The notes below the pieces were generated by a model. The model was not told the origin of the DNA and did no database searches. It worked only from the letters and a program-made list of their open reading frames with translations. A DNA stretch of 63,188 nt from Flavobacteriaceae bacterium. GTDB taxonomy: Bacteria; Bacteroidota; Bacteroidia; Flavobacteriales; Flavobacteriaceae. Where the stretch lies: positions 1 to 63,188 of the forward strand of contig CANGWK010000018.1 of assembly GCA_947457615.1 (NCBI GenBank). Direction: 5' to 3'. This document shows, in pieces, positions 15,901-26,382 of this stretch (positions are counted from its first letter, which is position 1; every line of letters starts with the position of its first letter). Both the position numbers and the translations under genes were made by a program.

Positions 15901-17025
15901 TTATATTTTTTTTGAAATGGTGAAATTAAATGTACTTCCCTCTCCTAAAATAGAATCTACCCATATTTCACCATTATGAATTTCAATGATTTTTTTACAA
16001 TGTGCTAATCCAATTCCATAACCTTTATAAATAGTTTGGGTATGTAATCTTTTAAAAATCATAAAAATTTGTTCCGAATTTTTAGAGTCAATTCCAATGC
16101 CGCTATCTTTTACTTTAAACAGCCAATCATTTTCTCTTTCTGTAAAACTAATTTGTATTTTAGGATATACATCTTGTTTAGAAAATTTGATAGCATTACT
16201 AATTAGATTTTGAAATAATAATCGAATGTACGTTGGATAACAATATAGTGTAGGTAATTTTTCAGAATTAATTATGGCGTTGTATTTATTAATTTTATTT
16301 GCTAAATCCTCTTGTACTTCTTCAAGCACTATTTGAAGATTGGTTTCAACCAAGTCTTCTATTTTATTTATACTTGCATGTTGCATTAAACCCGAAATTA
16401 AATTTCGCATTCTATCTGCTGATTTATTAATAAATTTCACGAATATTTTTCCTTCATCATCTAATTTGTCTTGGTATTCGTCTTCCAATAATTTAGAATA
16501 ACTAATAACAGACATTAAAGGCTCTTGAAGATCATGAGAGATGAGATAATTAAATTCTTCTAATTCTTTATTTTTAATTTTTAACAACTTGTTTTCTAAC
16601 TCAATTATATTTTGCTTCTCCTTGATAAAAGTACTATCAATTGTATTCGAATCTGTTTCACTGCTTTTAAATTCAATAATATAGAATAATTTATACTCCA
16701 TATTTTCAATAGTATAGGTATCAAATTGAATCAATAGAGGTTGATTAACCCCATTAGAATTTATATAAAAAGAAGTTAAATTTTGTTTGTTTTTCAGCTT
16801 ATTTATTTCCATTTCTGGAAAAAAAAATTTTATGGGTCTTAAAACAAAATCTTGTGAAGTAAGTTTTAAAAATTGTGTACCAATATTATTTATAAATACA
16901 ATTTTATTTTCTTTGTTGACAACAATTGTAGGAATAGGAATGGTGTCAAAAAAATCTAACATAAAATCGAATTTATTTAAAACTACTAATGTAATTAAAA
17001 TTATAATTACTAATTCAATTATCAA
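15901..17025 (-). CDS. PAS-domain sensor histidine kinase
   Basis: This 374-residue kinase has one membrane helix at residues 2-16, a PAS domain at about 24-118 that begins FDTIPIPTIVVN, a short coiled coil at 133-160 and a HisKA domain with His164 in ISHDLQEPL, of the kind common in cyanobacterial and phytochrome kinases. The ATPase domain shows the N box (LISNAIKF), DSGIG and GYGIGLAH. It has no periplasmic loop, so the stimulus is probably sensed in the cytoplasm or membrane. The response regulator gene follows after one base. The signal is unknown. Confidence 0.93.
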   Translation of the reverse strand: MIIELVIIILITLVVLNKFDFMLDFFDTIPIPTIVVNKENKIVFINNIGTQFLKLTSQDFVLRPIKFFFPEMEINKLKNKQNLTSFYINSNGVNQPLLIQFDTYTIENMEYKLFYIIEFKSSETDSNTIDSTFIKEKQNIIELENKLLKIKNKELEEFNYLISHDLQEPLMSVISYSKLLEDEYQDKLDDEGKIFVKFINKSADRMRNLISGLMQHASINKIEDLVETNLQIVLEEVQEDLANKINKYNAIINSEKLPTLYCYPTYIRLLFQNLISNAIKFSKQDVYPKIQISFTERENDWLFKVKDSGIGIDSKNSEQIFMIFKRLHTQTIYKGYGIGLAHCKKIIEIHNGEIWVDSILGEGSTFNFTISKKI

Positions 17026-17094
17026 AAGCTAATCGCTGAAAAAGCTAATTATTATGTTAGAAAAACGAAACCTATAGATTAAAATAATTATAAT

Positions 17095-18120
17095 TTAAAA
17101 TTGCATTTTGCCAAGAGCTTCCATTACATAATTATGCATTACTTCCTTATAATCTAAATGCGTTACAATTCTAAGTTTACCATGACCCATAGAACTTATG
17201 AAAATACTTTTTTGTTGTAATTTTTCAATAACCCATTTTTCTTCTAATGATGGTCGGACAGAAAATATTAATATATTGGTTTCTATGGGCTCAACCTTTT
17301 CTACCCAATTTAAAGTTTTTAACAAATCTCCTATTTCTTTTGCTCTTCTATGATCCTCTTCTAATCTTAAAATATTATGCTGTAAGGCATACATTCCAGC
17401 AGCTGCTAAATAACCAGATTGTCGCATACCTCCTCCAAATATTTTCCGGATGCGTAAAGCTCTTTTCATATCGGCTTTACTTCCTAATAAAACTGAACCT
17501 ATTGGGGCTCCAAGTCCTTTAGATAAACATACTGAAATAGTATCAAAAAGTTCTCCGAATTGCTTTGGATGTTGTTTCTTAGCAACTATAGCATTCCACA
17601 ATCGGGCACCATCCAAATGATATTTTAAATTATGATCAACACAAACTTGTTTTATTTTTTTTAATTCCGAGATATCATAACAAGCGCCTCCGCCTTTGTT
17701 AGTAGTATTTTCTATGCTAACTAAAGAAGTTAATGGTGCATGGTAAAATTCAGGATCGTTAATTGCATTTTTCACTAAATCGGCAGTAACCATTCCGCGG
17801 ATTCCATCTACTAAGCAGCAAGACACGCCACTATTAAAGGAGGCTCCTCCGCCTTCATAATGGTAAATATGCGAATATTTGTCGCATATTATTTGCTCAC
17901 CTGGGTTAGTATGTAACTTAATTGCTGTTTGATTTGCCATAGTTCCAGATGGAAAAAACAAAGCATCTTCCATACCAAATAATTGAGCAACTGAAGTTTC
18001 TAATTCATTAACCGTTGGATCTTGTTTGTAAACATCATCGCCAACTTTTGCATTAAACATAAATTGCAACATTTCATTACTGGGCTTGGTAACTGTATCA
18101 CTGATTAAATTTATTTCCAT
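17095..18120 (-). CDS. ltaE: Low-specificity L-threonine aldolase
   Basis: A 341-residue PLP enzyme of the beta-eliminating lyase family that splits threonine or allo-threonine into glycine and acetaldehyde. It begins with the family sequence LISDTVTKPS, has FFPSGTMANQ near residues 55-64, HLDGARLWNA near 168-177 and the PLP lysine 201 in CLSKGLGAP. The length is typical. The gene is divergent from prfB with 47 bases between the starts, and predicted -7 boxes for both lie in that gap. Confidence 0.95.
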   Translation of the reverse strand: MEINLISDTVTKPSNEMLQFMFNAKVGDDVYKQDPTVNELETSVAQLFGMEDALFFPSGTMANQTAIKLHTNPGEQIICDKYSHIYHYEGGGASFNSGVSCCLVDGIRGMVTADLVKNAINDPEFYHAPLTSLVSIENTTNKGGGACYDISELKKIKQVCVDHNLKYHLDGARLWNAIVAKKQHPKQFGELFDTISVCLSKGLGAPIGSVLLGSKADMKRALRIRKIFGGGMRQSGYLAAAGMYALQHNILRLEEDHRRAKEIGDLLKTLNWVEKVEPIETNILIFSVRPSLEEKWVIEKLQQKSIFISSMGHGKLRIVTHLDYKEVMHNYVMEALGKMQF

Positions 18121-18137
18121 ATCAAATTTTGAAGCAT

Positions 18138-18159
18138 TATATTTGCGATTACAAATTTA
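18138..18159. promoter_or_regulatory. Overlapping divergent promoters of prfB and ltaE
   Basis: TATATTTG at 18138-18145 on the plus strand (for prfB) and TAAATTTG at 18152-18159 on the minus strand (for ltaE) both match TAnnTTTG exactly. They face opposite ways inside a 47-base gap, so polymerases would compete. A TTG 23 bases from the ltaE box is a marginal -33 element; none was found for prfB. Confidence 0.55.
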
Positions 18160-18167
18160 CATAATTT

Positions 18168-19263
18168 ATGACAAATACCGAACAAATAAAAGGTATTGTA
18201 GAGCGTCTTGGTGCGTTGAGGAGGTATCTTTGACATTGATGCCAAGCTTATCGAAATTACCAATGAAGAAGAAAAGACATTTGCTCCCAATTTTTGGAAT
18301 AATGCTAAAGAAGCTGAAATACTAATTAAAAATTTACGCCAAAAGAAAAAATGGGTTGAAGATTTTGAAAAAGGTATTGCATTAGCGGAAGAACTTCAAA
18401 TTACCTATGAATTTTTTAAAGAAGGTGATGTCTCTGAAGAAGAACTAGATACTCATTATGAATTAACAAATTCTCATATTGAAGATTTAGAATTTAGAAA
18501 CATGCTTTCAGAAGAAGGAGATAGCATGAGTGCGGTGCTTCAAATTACTGCAGGTGCTGGCGGAACAGAAAGTTGCGATTGGGCATCAATGTTAATGCGA
18601 ATGTACATGATGTGGGCCGAAAAACAGAAATACAAAATTAAAGAATTAAACTTTCAAGAAGGAGAAGTTGCAGGAATTAAAACAGTAACTCTTGAAATTG
18701 AAGGGGATTTTGCTTTTGGTTATTTAAAAGGGGAAAATGGCGTACACCGTTTAGTGCGTATATCTCCATTTGATAGTAATGCAAAAAGGCACACTTCTTT
18801 TGCTTCTATTTATGTGTATCCTTTAGTAGATGATACTATTGAAATTGATATTAATCCTGCTGATATTGAAATAATTACTTCCCGTTCAAGCGGAGCCGGA
18901 GGGCAAAATGTAAATAAAGTAGAAACTAAAGTTCAATTGTTTCATAAGCCAACTGGAATACAAATTCAGTGTTCTGAAACACGTTCACAACAAGATAATA
19001 GACAACGAGCTATGCAAATGTTGAAATCCCAGCTGTATGAAATTGAATTGAAAAAGCAATTAGCACAGCGAGCAGATATTGAAGCAGGAAAAATGAAAAT
19101 TGAATGGGGATCGCAAATTAGAAACTATGTCATGCAGCCTTATAAATTAGTAAAAGACGTTCGTTCAGGGTATGAAACCAGCGATGTAGATGGCGTTATG
19201 AACGGAAATATTGATGAATTCCTTAAAGCATATTTAATGATGATGGGACAAAAAGAGGAATAG
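18168..19263 (+). CDS. prfB: Peptide chain release factor 2, with programmed +1 frameshift
   Basis: RF2 ends translation at UGA and UAA. The gene is in two frames: ATG at 18168 gives 21 codons to CTT, then an in-frame TGA at 18231-18233; slipping forward one base lets reading continue from GAC at 18232 to 19263, for 364 residues, the normal RF2 length. The frameshift site has the classic parts: AGGAGG just upstream, the slippery CTT and TGA followed by C. Low RF2 slows reading of that UGA and favours the shift, giving self-regulation. The second frame contains the RF2 SPF tripeptide (ISPFDSN) and the catalytic GGQ (GAGGQNVNK). A bidirectional terminator follows. Confidence 0.97.
18219..18234 (+). 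promoter_or_regulatory. prfB: RF2 recoding site
   Basis: AGGAGGTATCTTTGAC contains the internal Shine-Dalgarno-like AGGAGG, the CTT slippery codon and the TGA stop with a 3' C. It differs from the well-known E. coli site mainly in having AGGAGG rather than AGGGGG. Confidence 0.95.
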
Positions 19264-19278
19264 TTTAAATTCCTAAAT

Positions 19279-19310
19279 AAAATAGCCGACCTGATTAGGT
19301 CGGCTATTTT
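19279..19310. terminator. Bidirectional terminator between prfB and the TPR gene
   Basis: A 14-base stem (AAAATAGCCGACCT with AGGTCGGCTATTTT) encloses the loop GATT. A-rich and T-rich ends on both sides let it serve prfB from the left and the convergent TPR gene from the right. Confidence 0.93.
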
Positions 19311-19334
19311 ATTATAAATCATAATTATTGAAAA

Positions 19335-20657
19335 CTAGTTTTCTTCTTTTAAAGCTTTTACTTTATCTGTCATTTCTAAAAAGTTGTAAACCGATTTTAG
19401 ATTGCTTTTAATTACATCATCTTTTGGATCTAATTGGTGTGCTTTTTCTAACAAAGGCATAGCTTTGCTAAACAATTTTTGTCTTTCTATTTTTAACACC
19501 TCGTACCTTTTTAAATCCTTTGGAGAAGTAGAAAGTTTATTAAGCTCTTCTACGATTTTAGCATCTGGTTTTAAAACAAGATCCGCTAAATTAATATAAG
19601 CATTAGTAAAATCTGGTTTTAATTCTATTGCTTTTCTGTAGTATTTTTCTGCATCTTCAAATTGGTTCGCATTACCACAAGTAACTCCTAAATTAAATAC
19701 CAATACTTCATCATTAGGGCTTTTCTCTAACGCTTCAGTAATTAATCTTTTATAGTTTGCTGTGTCATTTTCACTTAGATAAATATTAGCTTCAGAAACT
19801 ATCAATCCAGAATCTTCTGGGTTTTCTTTTCTAGCTTCTACTAATGCGCTTTTAGCTTCAACTGTTTTTCCTTGGTCTACTAAAATTAAAGCAATATTTC
19901 GGATAATTTCACCTTTTTTAGAAGGATTTTTTTCATCCCTAGCAGAAATATGAGTTCCTAATTGAATCATATTATCTCTAATACTTTTATTATTAAAATT
20001 TTCTTCAGCTCCAGTAGCTTTATTTTTAGCGTAATAGATTGTTCCTTCTCCTGTATAATTTAATGCTTTTAATTCTTTATAATACACTAATGCATTATCA
20101 TAATCATGTGCATTAACAGCATAATTAGCAGCGTAATACAAGTTTTCTTGGTCTTTTTTATCTAGCTGATAAATAGAATATAACACATCTGCAGATTCCT
20201 TAAAGTTTTTTTCATTACCTAATCTTACGGCGTAATTTATAAGCTCTGGTTTGAATGAAGTTATGGTTTCATTAATATCCTCTGTTTGGATTTTTTTACC
20301 TGTCTTTTTTTCATAATCTAATGTAGCATTTAATCCAGAAGCCAATTCGGTAATTGATTTTGGGCTAACAAACTTCATTAAAGCCATCTGAATTTGCAAA
20401 GGAGCCATAGTTTTATCAATAGCGCTATACTCCAATACAGGAATCATACATTTATAAAAATTAGCATAAACTTTATCTCCTTCTTCAACAGCTAATGGTT
20501 GTACTTTATCTGCAAGAGATTTATATTCGGCTAAATCTTCCCCTTTTATAACATCTTTATTATAAATTTTTTTTAACGCCTTTAATTCGTCCTTCTGAGC
20601 GAAAGTAGTAACAGAAACTAATAATGCTCCTGCAATTATTATTTGTTTAATTCTCAT
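19335..20657 (-). CDS. Exported tetratricopeptide-repeat protein
   Basis: A 440-residue protein with a Sec signal at 1-20 (ends TTFAQ). TPR units are plain near residues 195-225 and 265-360, for example DEVLVFNLGVTCGNANQFEDA followed by DFTNAYINLADL. The first 190 residues are helical but less regular. TPR proteins mediate protein contacts; the export signal places this one in the periplasm or on the outer membrane side. Partners are unknown. It lies downstream of gyrA on the same strand, but a terminator-like hairpin separates them and I saw no clear promoter in between. Confidence 0.85.
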   Translation of the reverse strand: MRIKQIIIAGALLVSVTTFAQKDELKALKKIYNKDVIKGEDLAEYKSLADKVQPLAVEEGDKVYANFYKCMIPVLEYSAIDKTMAPLQIQMALMKFVSPKSITELASGLNATLDYEKKTGKKIQTEDINETITSFKPELINYAVRLGNEKNFKESADVLYSIYQLDKKDQENLYYAANYAVNAHDYDNALVYYKELKALNYTGEGTIYYAKNKATGAEENFNNKSIRDNMIQLGTHISARDEKNPSKKGEIIRNIALILVDQGKTVEAKSALVEARKENPEDSGLIVSEANIYLSENDTANYKRLITEALEKSPNDEVLVFNLGVTCGNANQFEDAEKYYRKAIELKPDFTNAYINLADLVLKPDAKIVEELNKLSTSPKDLKRYEVLKIERQKLFSKAMPLLEKAHQLDPKDDVIKSNLKSVYNFLEMTDKVKALKEEN

Positions 20658-20690
20658 GATAACTATTTTTATTTATTAATTTATTTGTTT

Positions 20691-20738
20691 AAAAAAAGCC
20701 ATGCTATCTAAAATAGTTTTAGTAACACGGCTTTCTTT
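20691..20738 (-). terminator. Terminator after gyrA
   Basis: Read on the minus strand, AAAGCC and GGCTTT close a long imperfect stem with inner pairing of ACTAAAA and TTTTAGA, then a run of seven T. It begins about 20 bases after the gyrA stop. Confidence 0.7.
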
Positions 20739-20755
20739 TAATTCATTTTATTAGT

Positions 20756-23353
20756 TTATTCTTCTGAATCGTCTTCATCCGCAACTTCATCTTCTGCTTC
20801 ATCAACCTCATCGTCTTCAGAATCATCTTCGATAATTGCATTTGGATCTAATTCTAATTCTTCTCCGTCGGCAGCAATTGCTTCTTCTTCATCGTCTTTC
20901 ATAACTTTAGTTACAGCAGCAATAGAATCGTTTCCTTTAATATTAATTAAACGAACACCTTGAGTTGCTCTTCCCATAACACGAAGTGTAGAAACATCCA
21001 TTCTTATGGTTAAACCAGATTTGTTTATAATCATTAAATCGTCAGCATCGGTAACTGAATTAATAGATACTAATGCGCCTGTTTTTTCAGTAATATTTAG
21101 TGTTTTCACACCTTTACCTCCACGGTTGGTAATTCTATAAACTGCTTCCCCTTCATCTTCAAGTTTGGTTCTTTTTCCGTAACCATTTTCAGTTACTACC
21201 AATAGTTGCGTATCATTAATGTTGTTTTCGTCAACAGAAACCATACCAATAACTTCATCTTGATCATCTCTTAAACTAATTCCTCTAACTCCAGATGCAG
21301 TTCTACCCATTGGGCGCGTTTTAGCTTCTTCAAAACGAACTAACTTACCTGATTTAACAGCTATTAATATTTGACTATTTCCATTTGTTAACTCTGCAGC
21401 CAATAATTCATCCCCATCTTTAATTGTAATTGCGGCAACTCCATTTACTCTAGGTTTAGAATATTTCTCTAAAGAAGTTTTCTTAACCTGTCCTTTTTTA
21501 GTAGCCATTATTACATAATGGTTCTTAATGTAGTCTTGGTTTTTTAAATCTTGTGCACAAATAAATGCTTTTACTTTATCATCACTTTCAATGTTGATAA
21601 GGTTTTGAAGCGCTCTACCTTTACTTGCTTTGGTTCCTTCTGGAATTTCATAAACACGCATCCAATAACATTTACCTTTCTGAGTAAAAATTAATAAATA
21701 GTTGTGGTTGGTTGCAACAAAAAGATGCTCCAAGAAATCTTGATCTCTTGTAGCAGCAGATTTTTGACCAACTCCTCCTCTATTTTGAGTTTTGTATTCT
21801 GTTAAAGAAGTTCGTTTAATATAACCTGCATGTGAAATAGTAATAACTACATTTTCATCAGCAATTAAATCTTCAATACTTACATCGCCTCCAGAATATT
21901 CAATTATTGAACGACGCTCATCGCCATATTTATCTCTAATTTCAATTAATTCTGTTTTAATTAATTCCATTCTTAGTTCTTTACTAGCAAGTAATTCTTT
22001 CAAATGGTTTATTAATTTCATTAATTCTTCATATTCTGCTCGCAATTTATCTTGTTCCAGACCTGTTAATTGTCTTAAACGCATTTCAACAATAGCACGC
22101 GCTTGAATTTCAGATAATTGGAAACGATCAATTAATTTTGCTCTAGCTTCTTCACCATCTTTAGAAGAACGGATCAATGCAATAACTTCATCAATATTAT
22201 CAGAAGCAATAATTAAACCTTCTAATATGTGGGCTCTTTCTTCTGCTTTACGTAATTCAAATTGGGTTCTTCTTACCACAACTTCATGACGGTGTTCAAC
22301 AAAATAATGAATCAAATCTTTTACGTTTAACATTTGTGGTCTACCTTTTACTAAGGCAATGTTATTAACACTAAAAGAAGATTGAAGTTGCGTAAATTTA
22401 TATAACGTATTTAAAACTACATTCGGAACCGCGTCGCGTTTTAATTCATAAACAATACGCATACCTGTTCTATCCGATTCATCTCGAATATTTGAAATAC
22501 CTTCAATTTTTTTGTCATTAATTAAATCAGCAGTTTTTTTAATCATTTCTGCCTTATTCACTTGGTATGGAATTTCAGATACAATAATTGCTTCTTTACC
22601 GTTAATTTCTTCAAAATTAACTTTGGCACGAATAACTATTCTTCCGCGACCCGTTTTAAAGGCTTCGCGAACACCCTCATATCCATAAATTACACCGCCT
22701 GTAGGAAAATCAGGTGCTTTAATATGTGTAATTAACTCATCAATTTCAATATCATTATTATCAATATAAGCAAGAGTACCATCAATAACTTCGGTGATAT
22801 TGTGTGGCGCCATATTGGTAGCCATACCTACTGCGATTCCAGATGCTCCGTTTATCAATAAATTAGGAACACGGGTTGGCATAACGGTTGGCTCATACAA
22901 AGTATCATCAAAATTCAACTTAAAATCTACGGTTTCTTTGTCAATATCTGCCATTATGTCTTCCGACATCTTTTTCATTCTAGCCTCAGTATAACGCATT
23001 GCTGCAGGACTATCGCCATCTACAGATCCAAAGTTACCCTGACCATCTACTAATAAATAACGTAAACTCCATTCTTGAGCCATACGAACCATAGCATCGT
23101 AAACTGAAGTATCGCCGTGAGGATGGTACTTTCCTAATACTTCTCCTACAATTCTTGCTGATTTTTTATGGGCTGATTTGGAGGTTACTCCTAGATCGTA
23201 CATTCCGTATAATACCCTTCTATGAACTGGTTTTAAACCATCGCGAACATCAGGCAGTGCTCTTGATACAATAACAGACATCGAATAATCGATGTAAGCT
23301 GATTTCATTTCGTCTTCAATGTTAATAGGAATTAACTTTTCTCCGTCAGACAT
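20756..23353 (-). CDS. gyrA: DNA gyrase subunit A
   Basis: An 865-residue subunit that cuts and rejoins DNA in the A2B2 gyrase. The catalytic Tyr121 is in MRYTEAR, and the quinolone region reads [10 protein letters not shown] at 78-86, with Thr82 at the position of E. coli Ser83 and Asp86 at that of Asp87. The C-terminal pinwheel includes RGGKGVK, a GyrA-box-like segment that supports true gyrase rather than ParC. The last 45 residues are a very acidic tail ([15 protein letters not shown]), which in other gyrases modulates DNA wrapping. The divergent neighbour is clpC. Confidence 0.97.
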   Translation of the reverse strand: MSDGEKLIPINIEDEMKSAYIDYSMSVIVSRALPDVRDGLKPVHRRVLYGMYDLGVTSKSAHKKSARIVGEVLGKYHPHGDTSVYDAMVRMAQEWSLRYLLVDGQGNFGSVDGDSPAAMRYTEARMKKMSEDIMADIDKETVDFKLNFDDTLYEPTVMPTRVPNLLINGASGIAVGMATNMAPHNITEVIDGTLAYIDNNDIEIDELITHIKAPDFPTGGVIYGYEGVREAFKTGRGRIVIRAKVNFEEINGKEAIIVSEIPYQVNKAEMIKKTADLINDKKIEGISNIRDESDRTGMRIVYELKRDAVPNVVLNTLYKFTQLQSSFSVNNIALVKGRPQMLNVKDLIHYFVEHRHEVVVRRTQFELRKAEERAHILEGLIIASDNIDEVIALIRSSKDGEEARAKLIDRFQLSEIQARAIVEMRLRQLTGLEQDKLRAEYEELMKLINHLKELLASKELRMELIKTELIEIRDKYGDERRSIIEYSGGDVSIEDLIADENVVITISHAGYIKRTSLTEYKTQNRGGVGQKSAATRDQDFLEHLFVATNHNYLLIFTQKGKCYWMRVYEIPEGTKASKGRALQNLINIESDDKVKAFICAQDLKNQDYIKNHYVIMATKKGQVKKTSLEKYSKPRVNGVAAITIKDGDELLAAELTNGNSQILIAVKSGKLVRFEEAKTRPMGRTASGVRGISLRDDQDEVIGMVSVDENNINDTQLLVVTENGYGKRTKLEDEGEAVYRITNRGGKGVKTLNITEKTGALVSINSVTDADDLMIINKSGLTIRMDVSTLRVMGRATQGVRLINIKGNDSIAAVTKVMKDDEEEAIAADGEELELDPNAIIEDDSEDDEVDEAEDEVADEDDSEE

Positions 23354-23522
23354 ATTTATAAATTTTAAAGTAAATTAATTTTCAATTCAATCGTGCAAGT
23401 TACATTTTTTAAATTCTTTTAAAAGTATTTTCTTATACTTATTTCAAGGATTTATTAACAAATTAGCAACAATAAATGGTTAATAAATTACCAAATTGTA
23501 AGTCTTATATCTAATTATTTTT

Positions 23523-23575
23523 TTGTCAATTTACTGACAAGTGTTTTTGTTAGGAATGGTATTTGTATTACCATT
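23523..23575 (+). promoter_or_regulatory. Two inverted repeats before clpC
   Basis: TTGTCA (23523-23528) is mirrored by TGACAA (23535-23540), and AATGGTA (23555-23561) by TACCATT (23569-23575). They lie 38-90 bases before the clpC ATG in the shared gap with gyrA. Neither resembles the CIRCE or CtsR sites. They may be operators, but no clear TAnnTTTG box was found with them. Confidence 0.35.
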
Positions 23576-23612
23576 TATAATTCACTAAATTTACAATTAT
23601 AATATATATAAT

Positions 23613-26159
23613 ATGATGGATGATAATTTTTCGCCAAGGGTAAAAGATGTAATAACCTATAGTAAAGAAGAAGCTTTGCGATTAGGACACGATTTTATTG
23701 GAACTGAACATCTTATGCTTGGGATTTTGAGAGATGGTAATGGAAAAGCAATATCAATTCTGAATAATCTTTCGGTAGATTTAGATCATTTAAGAAAGAA
23801 AGTAGAAATATTAAGTCCGCCAAATCCTAATGCTGAATTAAGTTTAGAAAAGAAAAACTTACACCTTACTCGTCAAGCGGAAAGAGCATTAAAGACAACT
23901 TTTTTAGAAGCAAAAGTCTACCAAAGCAGTTCTATAAGTACAGCACATTTATTACTTTGCATTTTAAGAAATGAAAATGACCCTACAACTAAGTTACTTA
24001 ATAAACTAAAAATAGATTATGAAGTAGCTAAAGAACAATATTTAGATATGACACCAAAAGAAGAAAATTTTTTAGAAAATTTACCTAAAAACGATGCATT
24101 TAATGATGACTCTGGACAGGATGAAGGAATTAAAGGAGAAAGTTTTAATAATCCTGCTAATAAGTCTAGTAAGAAATCTAAAACTCCTGTTCTAGATAAT
24201 TTTGGTCGTGATTTAACTGAAATGGCTGAAGAAGGTAAACTAGATCCGGTGGTTGGTCGTGAAAAAGAAATTGAACGCGTTTCACAAATATTAAGTCGTA
24301 GGAAGAAAAATAATCCACTATTAATTGGAGAGCCAGGTGTAGGTAAATCTGCAATTGCCGAAGGTTTAGCTTTGCGTATTATTCAAAAGAAAGTATCTAG
24401 AATTTTGTTTAACAAAAGAGTGGTTACTTTAGATTTGGCTAGTTTAGTTGCAGGAACTAAATACAGAGGACAGTTTGAAGAGCGCATGAAAGCAGTAATG
24501 AACGAGCTGGAGAAAAACGACGACATTATTTTGTTTATCGATGAAATCCATACCATAGTTGGTGCTGGTGGCGCTGCAGGTTCATTGGATGCATCAAACA
24601 TGCTAAAACCTGCTTTGTCCAGAGGAGAAATTCAATGTATTGGAGCTACTACTCTTGACGAATACCGTCAGTATATTGAAAAAGATGGTGCATTGGAACG
24701 TCGTTTTCAAAAGGTAATTGTAGAGCCAACATCCGTTACAGAGACTATTTTGATATTAAATAATATAAAAAATAAATACGAAGACCACCATAATGTAATT
24801 TACACACAGGAAGCAATTGAAGCTTGTGTGAAATTAACCGATAGATACATGTCGGAACGTTTTTTGCCAGACAAAGCTATTGATGCATTAGACGAGGCTG
24901 GTTCCCGTGTTCACATTACCAATATTGATGTTCCTAAGCAGATAGTAGACTTAGAGCGTCAGTTGGAGGAGGTTCGGGAACTTAAAAACTCAGTCGTTAA
25001 AAGACAGAAATACGAAGAGGCTGCAAAACTTCGCGACGACGAAAAGAAACTTGAAAAAGACCTTGCAATTGCTCAAGAGCAATGGGAAGAAGATTCAAAG
25101 AACAACCGTATTGAAGTTACTGAAGATAATGTTGCCGATGTGGTTTCTATGATGACAGGGATTCCAGTAAATCGTATTGCGCAAACCGAAAGCAACAAAT
25201 TAGCAAAATTACCGGAACTACTTCAGGGCAAAGTTATTGGTCAAAATGAAGCCGTAATGAAAATAGCGCGTTCCATTCAAAGAAATCGTGCTGGATTAAA
25301 AGATCCTAATAAACCAATTGGATCCTTTATTTTCTTGGGACAAACAGGAGTTGGAAAAACACAATTAGCCAAAGTATTAGCCAAAGAATTATTCGATTCT
25401 GAAGATGCTTTAGTACGAATTGACATGAGCGAATATATGGAGAAATTTGCCATATCGAGATTAGTTGGTGCTCCTCCTGGATATGTTGGATATGAAGAAG
25501 GTGGTCAATTGACTGAAAAAGTTAGAAGAAAACCATATTGTGTTGTTCTTTTAGATGAAATAGAAAAAGCGCATCCTGATGTATTTAATATGATGCTTCA
25601 AGTGCTAGACGATGGGTATTTAACGGATAGCTTAGGACGTAAAATAGACTTTAAAAATACTATTATTATCATGACGTCTAATGTTGGTGCACGCCAATTA
25701 AAAGACTTCGGACAAGGAGTTGGTTTTGGAACTGCTGCCAAAGTTGCACAAGCAGATGATAATTCGAAAAGCATTATCGAAAATGCTTTAAAGAAAACAT
25801 TTGCACCAGAATTCTTAAATAGAATTGATGACGTTATCGTATTTAATGCTTTAGAAAAACATGATATTGACAAAATTATTGAATTAGAATTAGTAAAATT
25901 ATATGCTAGAATTAAAGAACTAGGATATACTTTAACTCTTTCTGATAAAGCAAAAGCATTTATTGCAGAAAAAGGTTTCGATAAACAATTTGGCGCAAGA
26001 CCTTTAAAAAGAGCTATCCAAAAATATGTTGAAGATTCTCTAGCTGAAGAAATTATTACTTCTAAAATTGGTAGCGGAGATGAGATATTTATGGATATTG
26101 AAGAAGATGCTTCGGAGTTAAATGTGATAATTCAAAAAAAAGAAGAGCCTACTAGTTAA
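23613..26159 (+). CDS. clpC: ATP-dependent Clp protease ATP-binding subunit ClpC
   Basis: An 848-residue AAA+ unfoldase. Two Clp-N repeats occupy residues 1-150. The first ATPase has Walker A GEPGVGKS at 239-246 and Walker B FIDEIH near 310; a UVR motif lies near 460-475; the second ATPase has GQTGVGKT at 576-583. VGF at 703-705 is the loop that docks on ClpP, so the protein works with the ClpP protease rather than as a ClpB-type disaggregase. The first two codons are both ATG; either 23613 or 23616 may be used. A toxin-antitoxin pair begins 25 bases after it. Confidence 0.97.
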   Translation: MMDDNFSPRVKDVITYSKEEALRLGHDFIGTEHLMLGILRDGNGKAISILNNLSVDLDHLRKKVEILSPPNPNAELSLEKKNLHLTRQAERALKTTFLEAKVYQSSSISTAHLLLCILRNENDPTTKLLNKLKIDYEVAKEQYLDMTPKEENFLENLPKNDAFNDDSGQDEGIKGESFNNPANKSSKKSKTPVLDNFGRDLTEMAEEGKLDPVVGREKEIERVSQILSRRKKNNPLLIGEPGVGKSAIAEGLALRIIQKKVSRILFNKRVVTLDLASLVAGTKYRGQFEERMKAVMNELEKNDDIILFIDEIHTIVGAGGAAGSLDASNMLKPALSRGEIQCIGATTLDEYRQYIEKDGALERRFQKVIVEPTSVTETILILNNIKNKYEDHHNVIYTQEAIEACVKLTDRYMSERFLPDKAIDALDEAGSRVHITNIDVPKQIVDLERQLEEVRELKNSVVKRQKYEEAAKLRDDEKKLEKDLAIAQEQWEEDSKNNRIEVTEDNVADVVSMMTGIPVNRIAQTESNKLAKLPELLQGKVIGQNEAVMKIARSIQRNRAGLKDPNKPIGSFIFLGQTGVGKTQLAKVLAKELFDSEDALVRIDMSEYMEKFAISRLVGAPPGYVGYEEGGQLTEKVRRKPYCVVLLDEIEKAHPDVFNMMLQVLDDGYLTDSLGRKIDFKNTIIIMTSNVGARQLKDFGQGVGFGTAAKVAQADDNSKSIIENALKKTFAPEFLNRIDDVIVFNALEKHDIDKIIELELVKLYARIKELGYTLTLSDKAKAFIAEKGFDKQFGARPLKRAIQKYVEDSLAEEIITSKIGSGDEIFMDIEEDASELNVIIQKKEEPTS

Positions 26160-26184
26160 TATAAAATTTAAATAGTGAATAGAT

Positions 26185-26382
26185 ATGGAGATTAAATTAA
26201 AAAAAGTACAAGAAAAACATTTGCCTCTTCTAAAAGAATTGGCTAAATCACTTCATATTGAAATAGAAGAAGAAGTTACAAGTCCTTACAATAAAGAATT
26301 TATTGCTAAAATTTTAAAAGGAGACAAAGATTTAAAAGACGGCAAAGGAGTTAGTATTGCTTTGGAAGATATATGGAAATAA
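26185..26382 (+). CDS. Putative antitoxin of a YoeB-type toxin
   Basis: A 65-residue charged protein that overlaps the toxin gene downstream by ten bases. It begins MEIKLKKVQEKHLPLLKELAK and ends with GKGVSIALEDIWK. It lacks the Phd/YefM N-terminal fold seen in the first pair and has no DNA-binding domain I can recognise. A similar layout is common for short antitoxins paired with RelE-like toxins in Bacteroidota. The assignment rests mainly on size, overlap and partner. No promoter was seen in the 25 bases after clpC, so it may be read through from clpC. Confidence 0.7.
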   Translation: MEIKLKKVQEKHLPLLKELAKSLHIEIEEEVTSPYNKEFIAKILKGDKDLKDGKGVSIALEDIWK

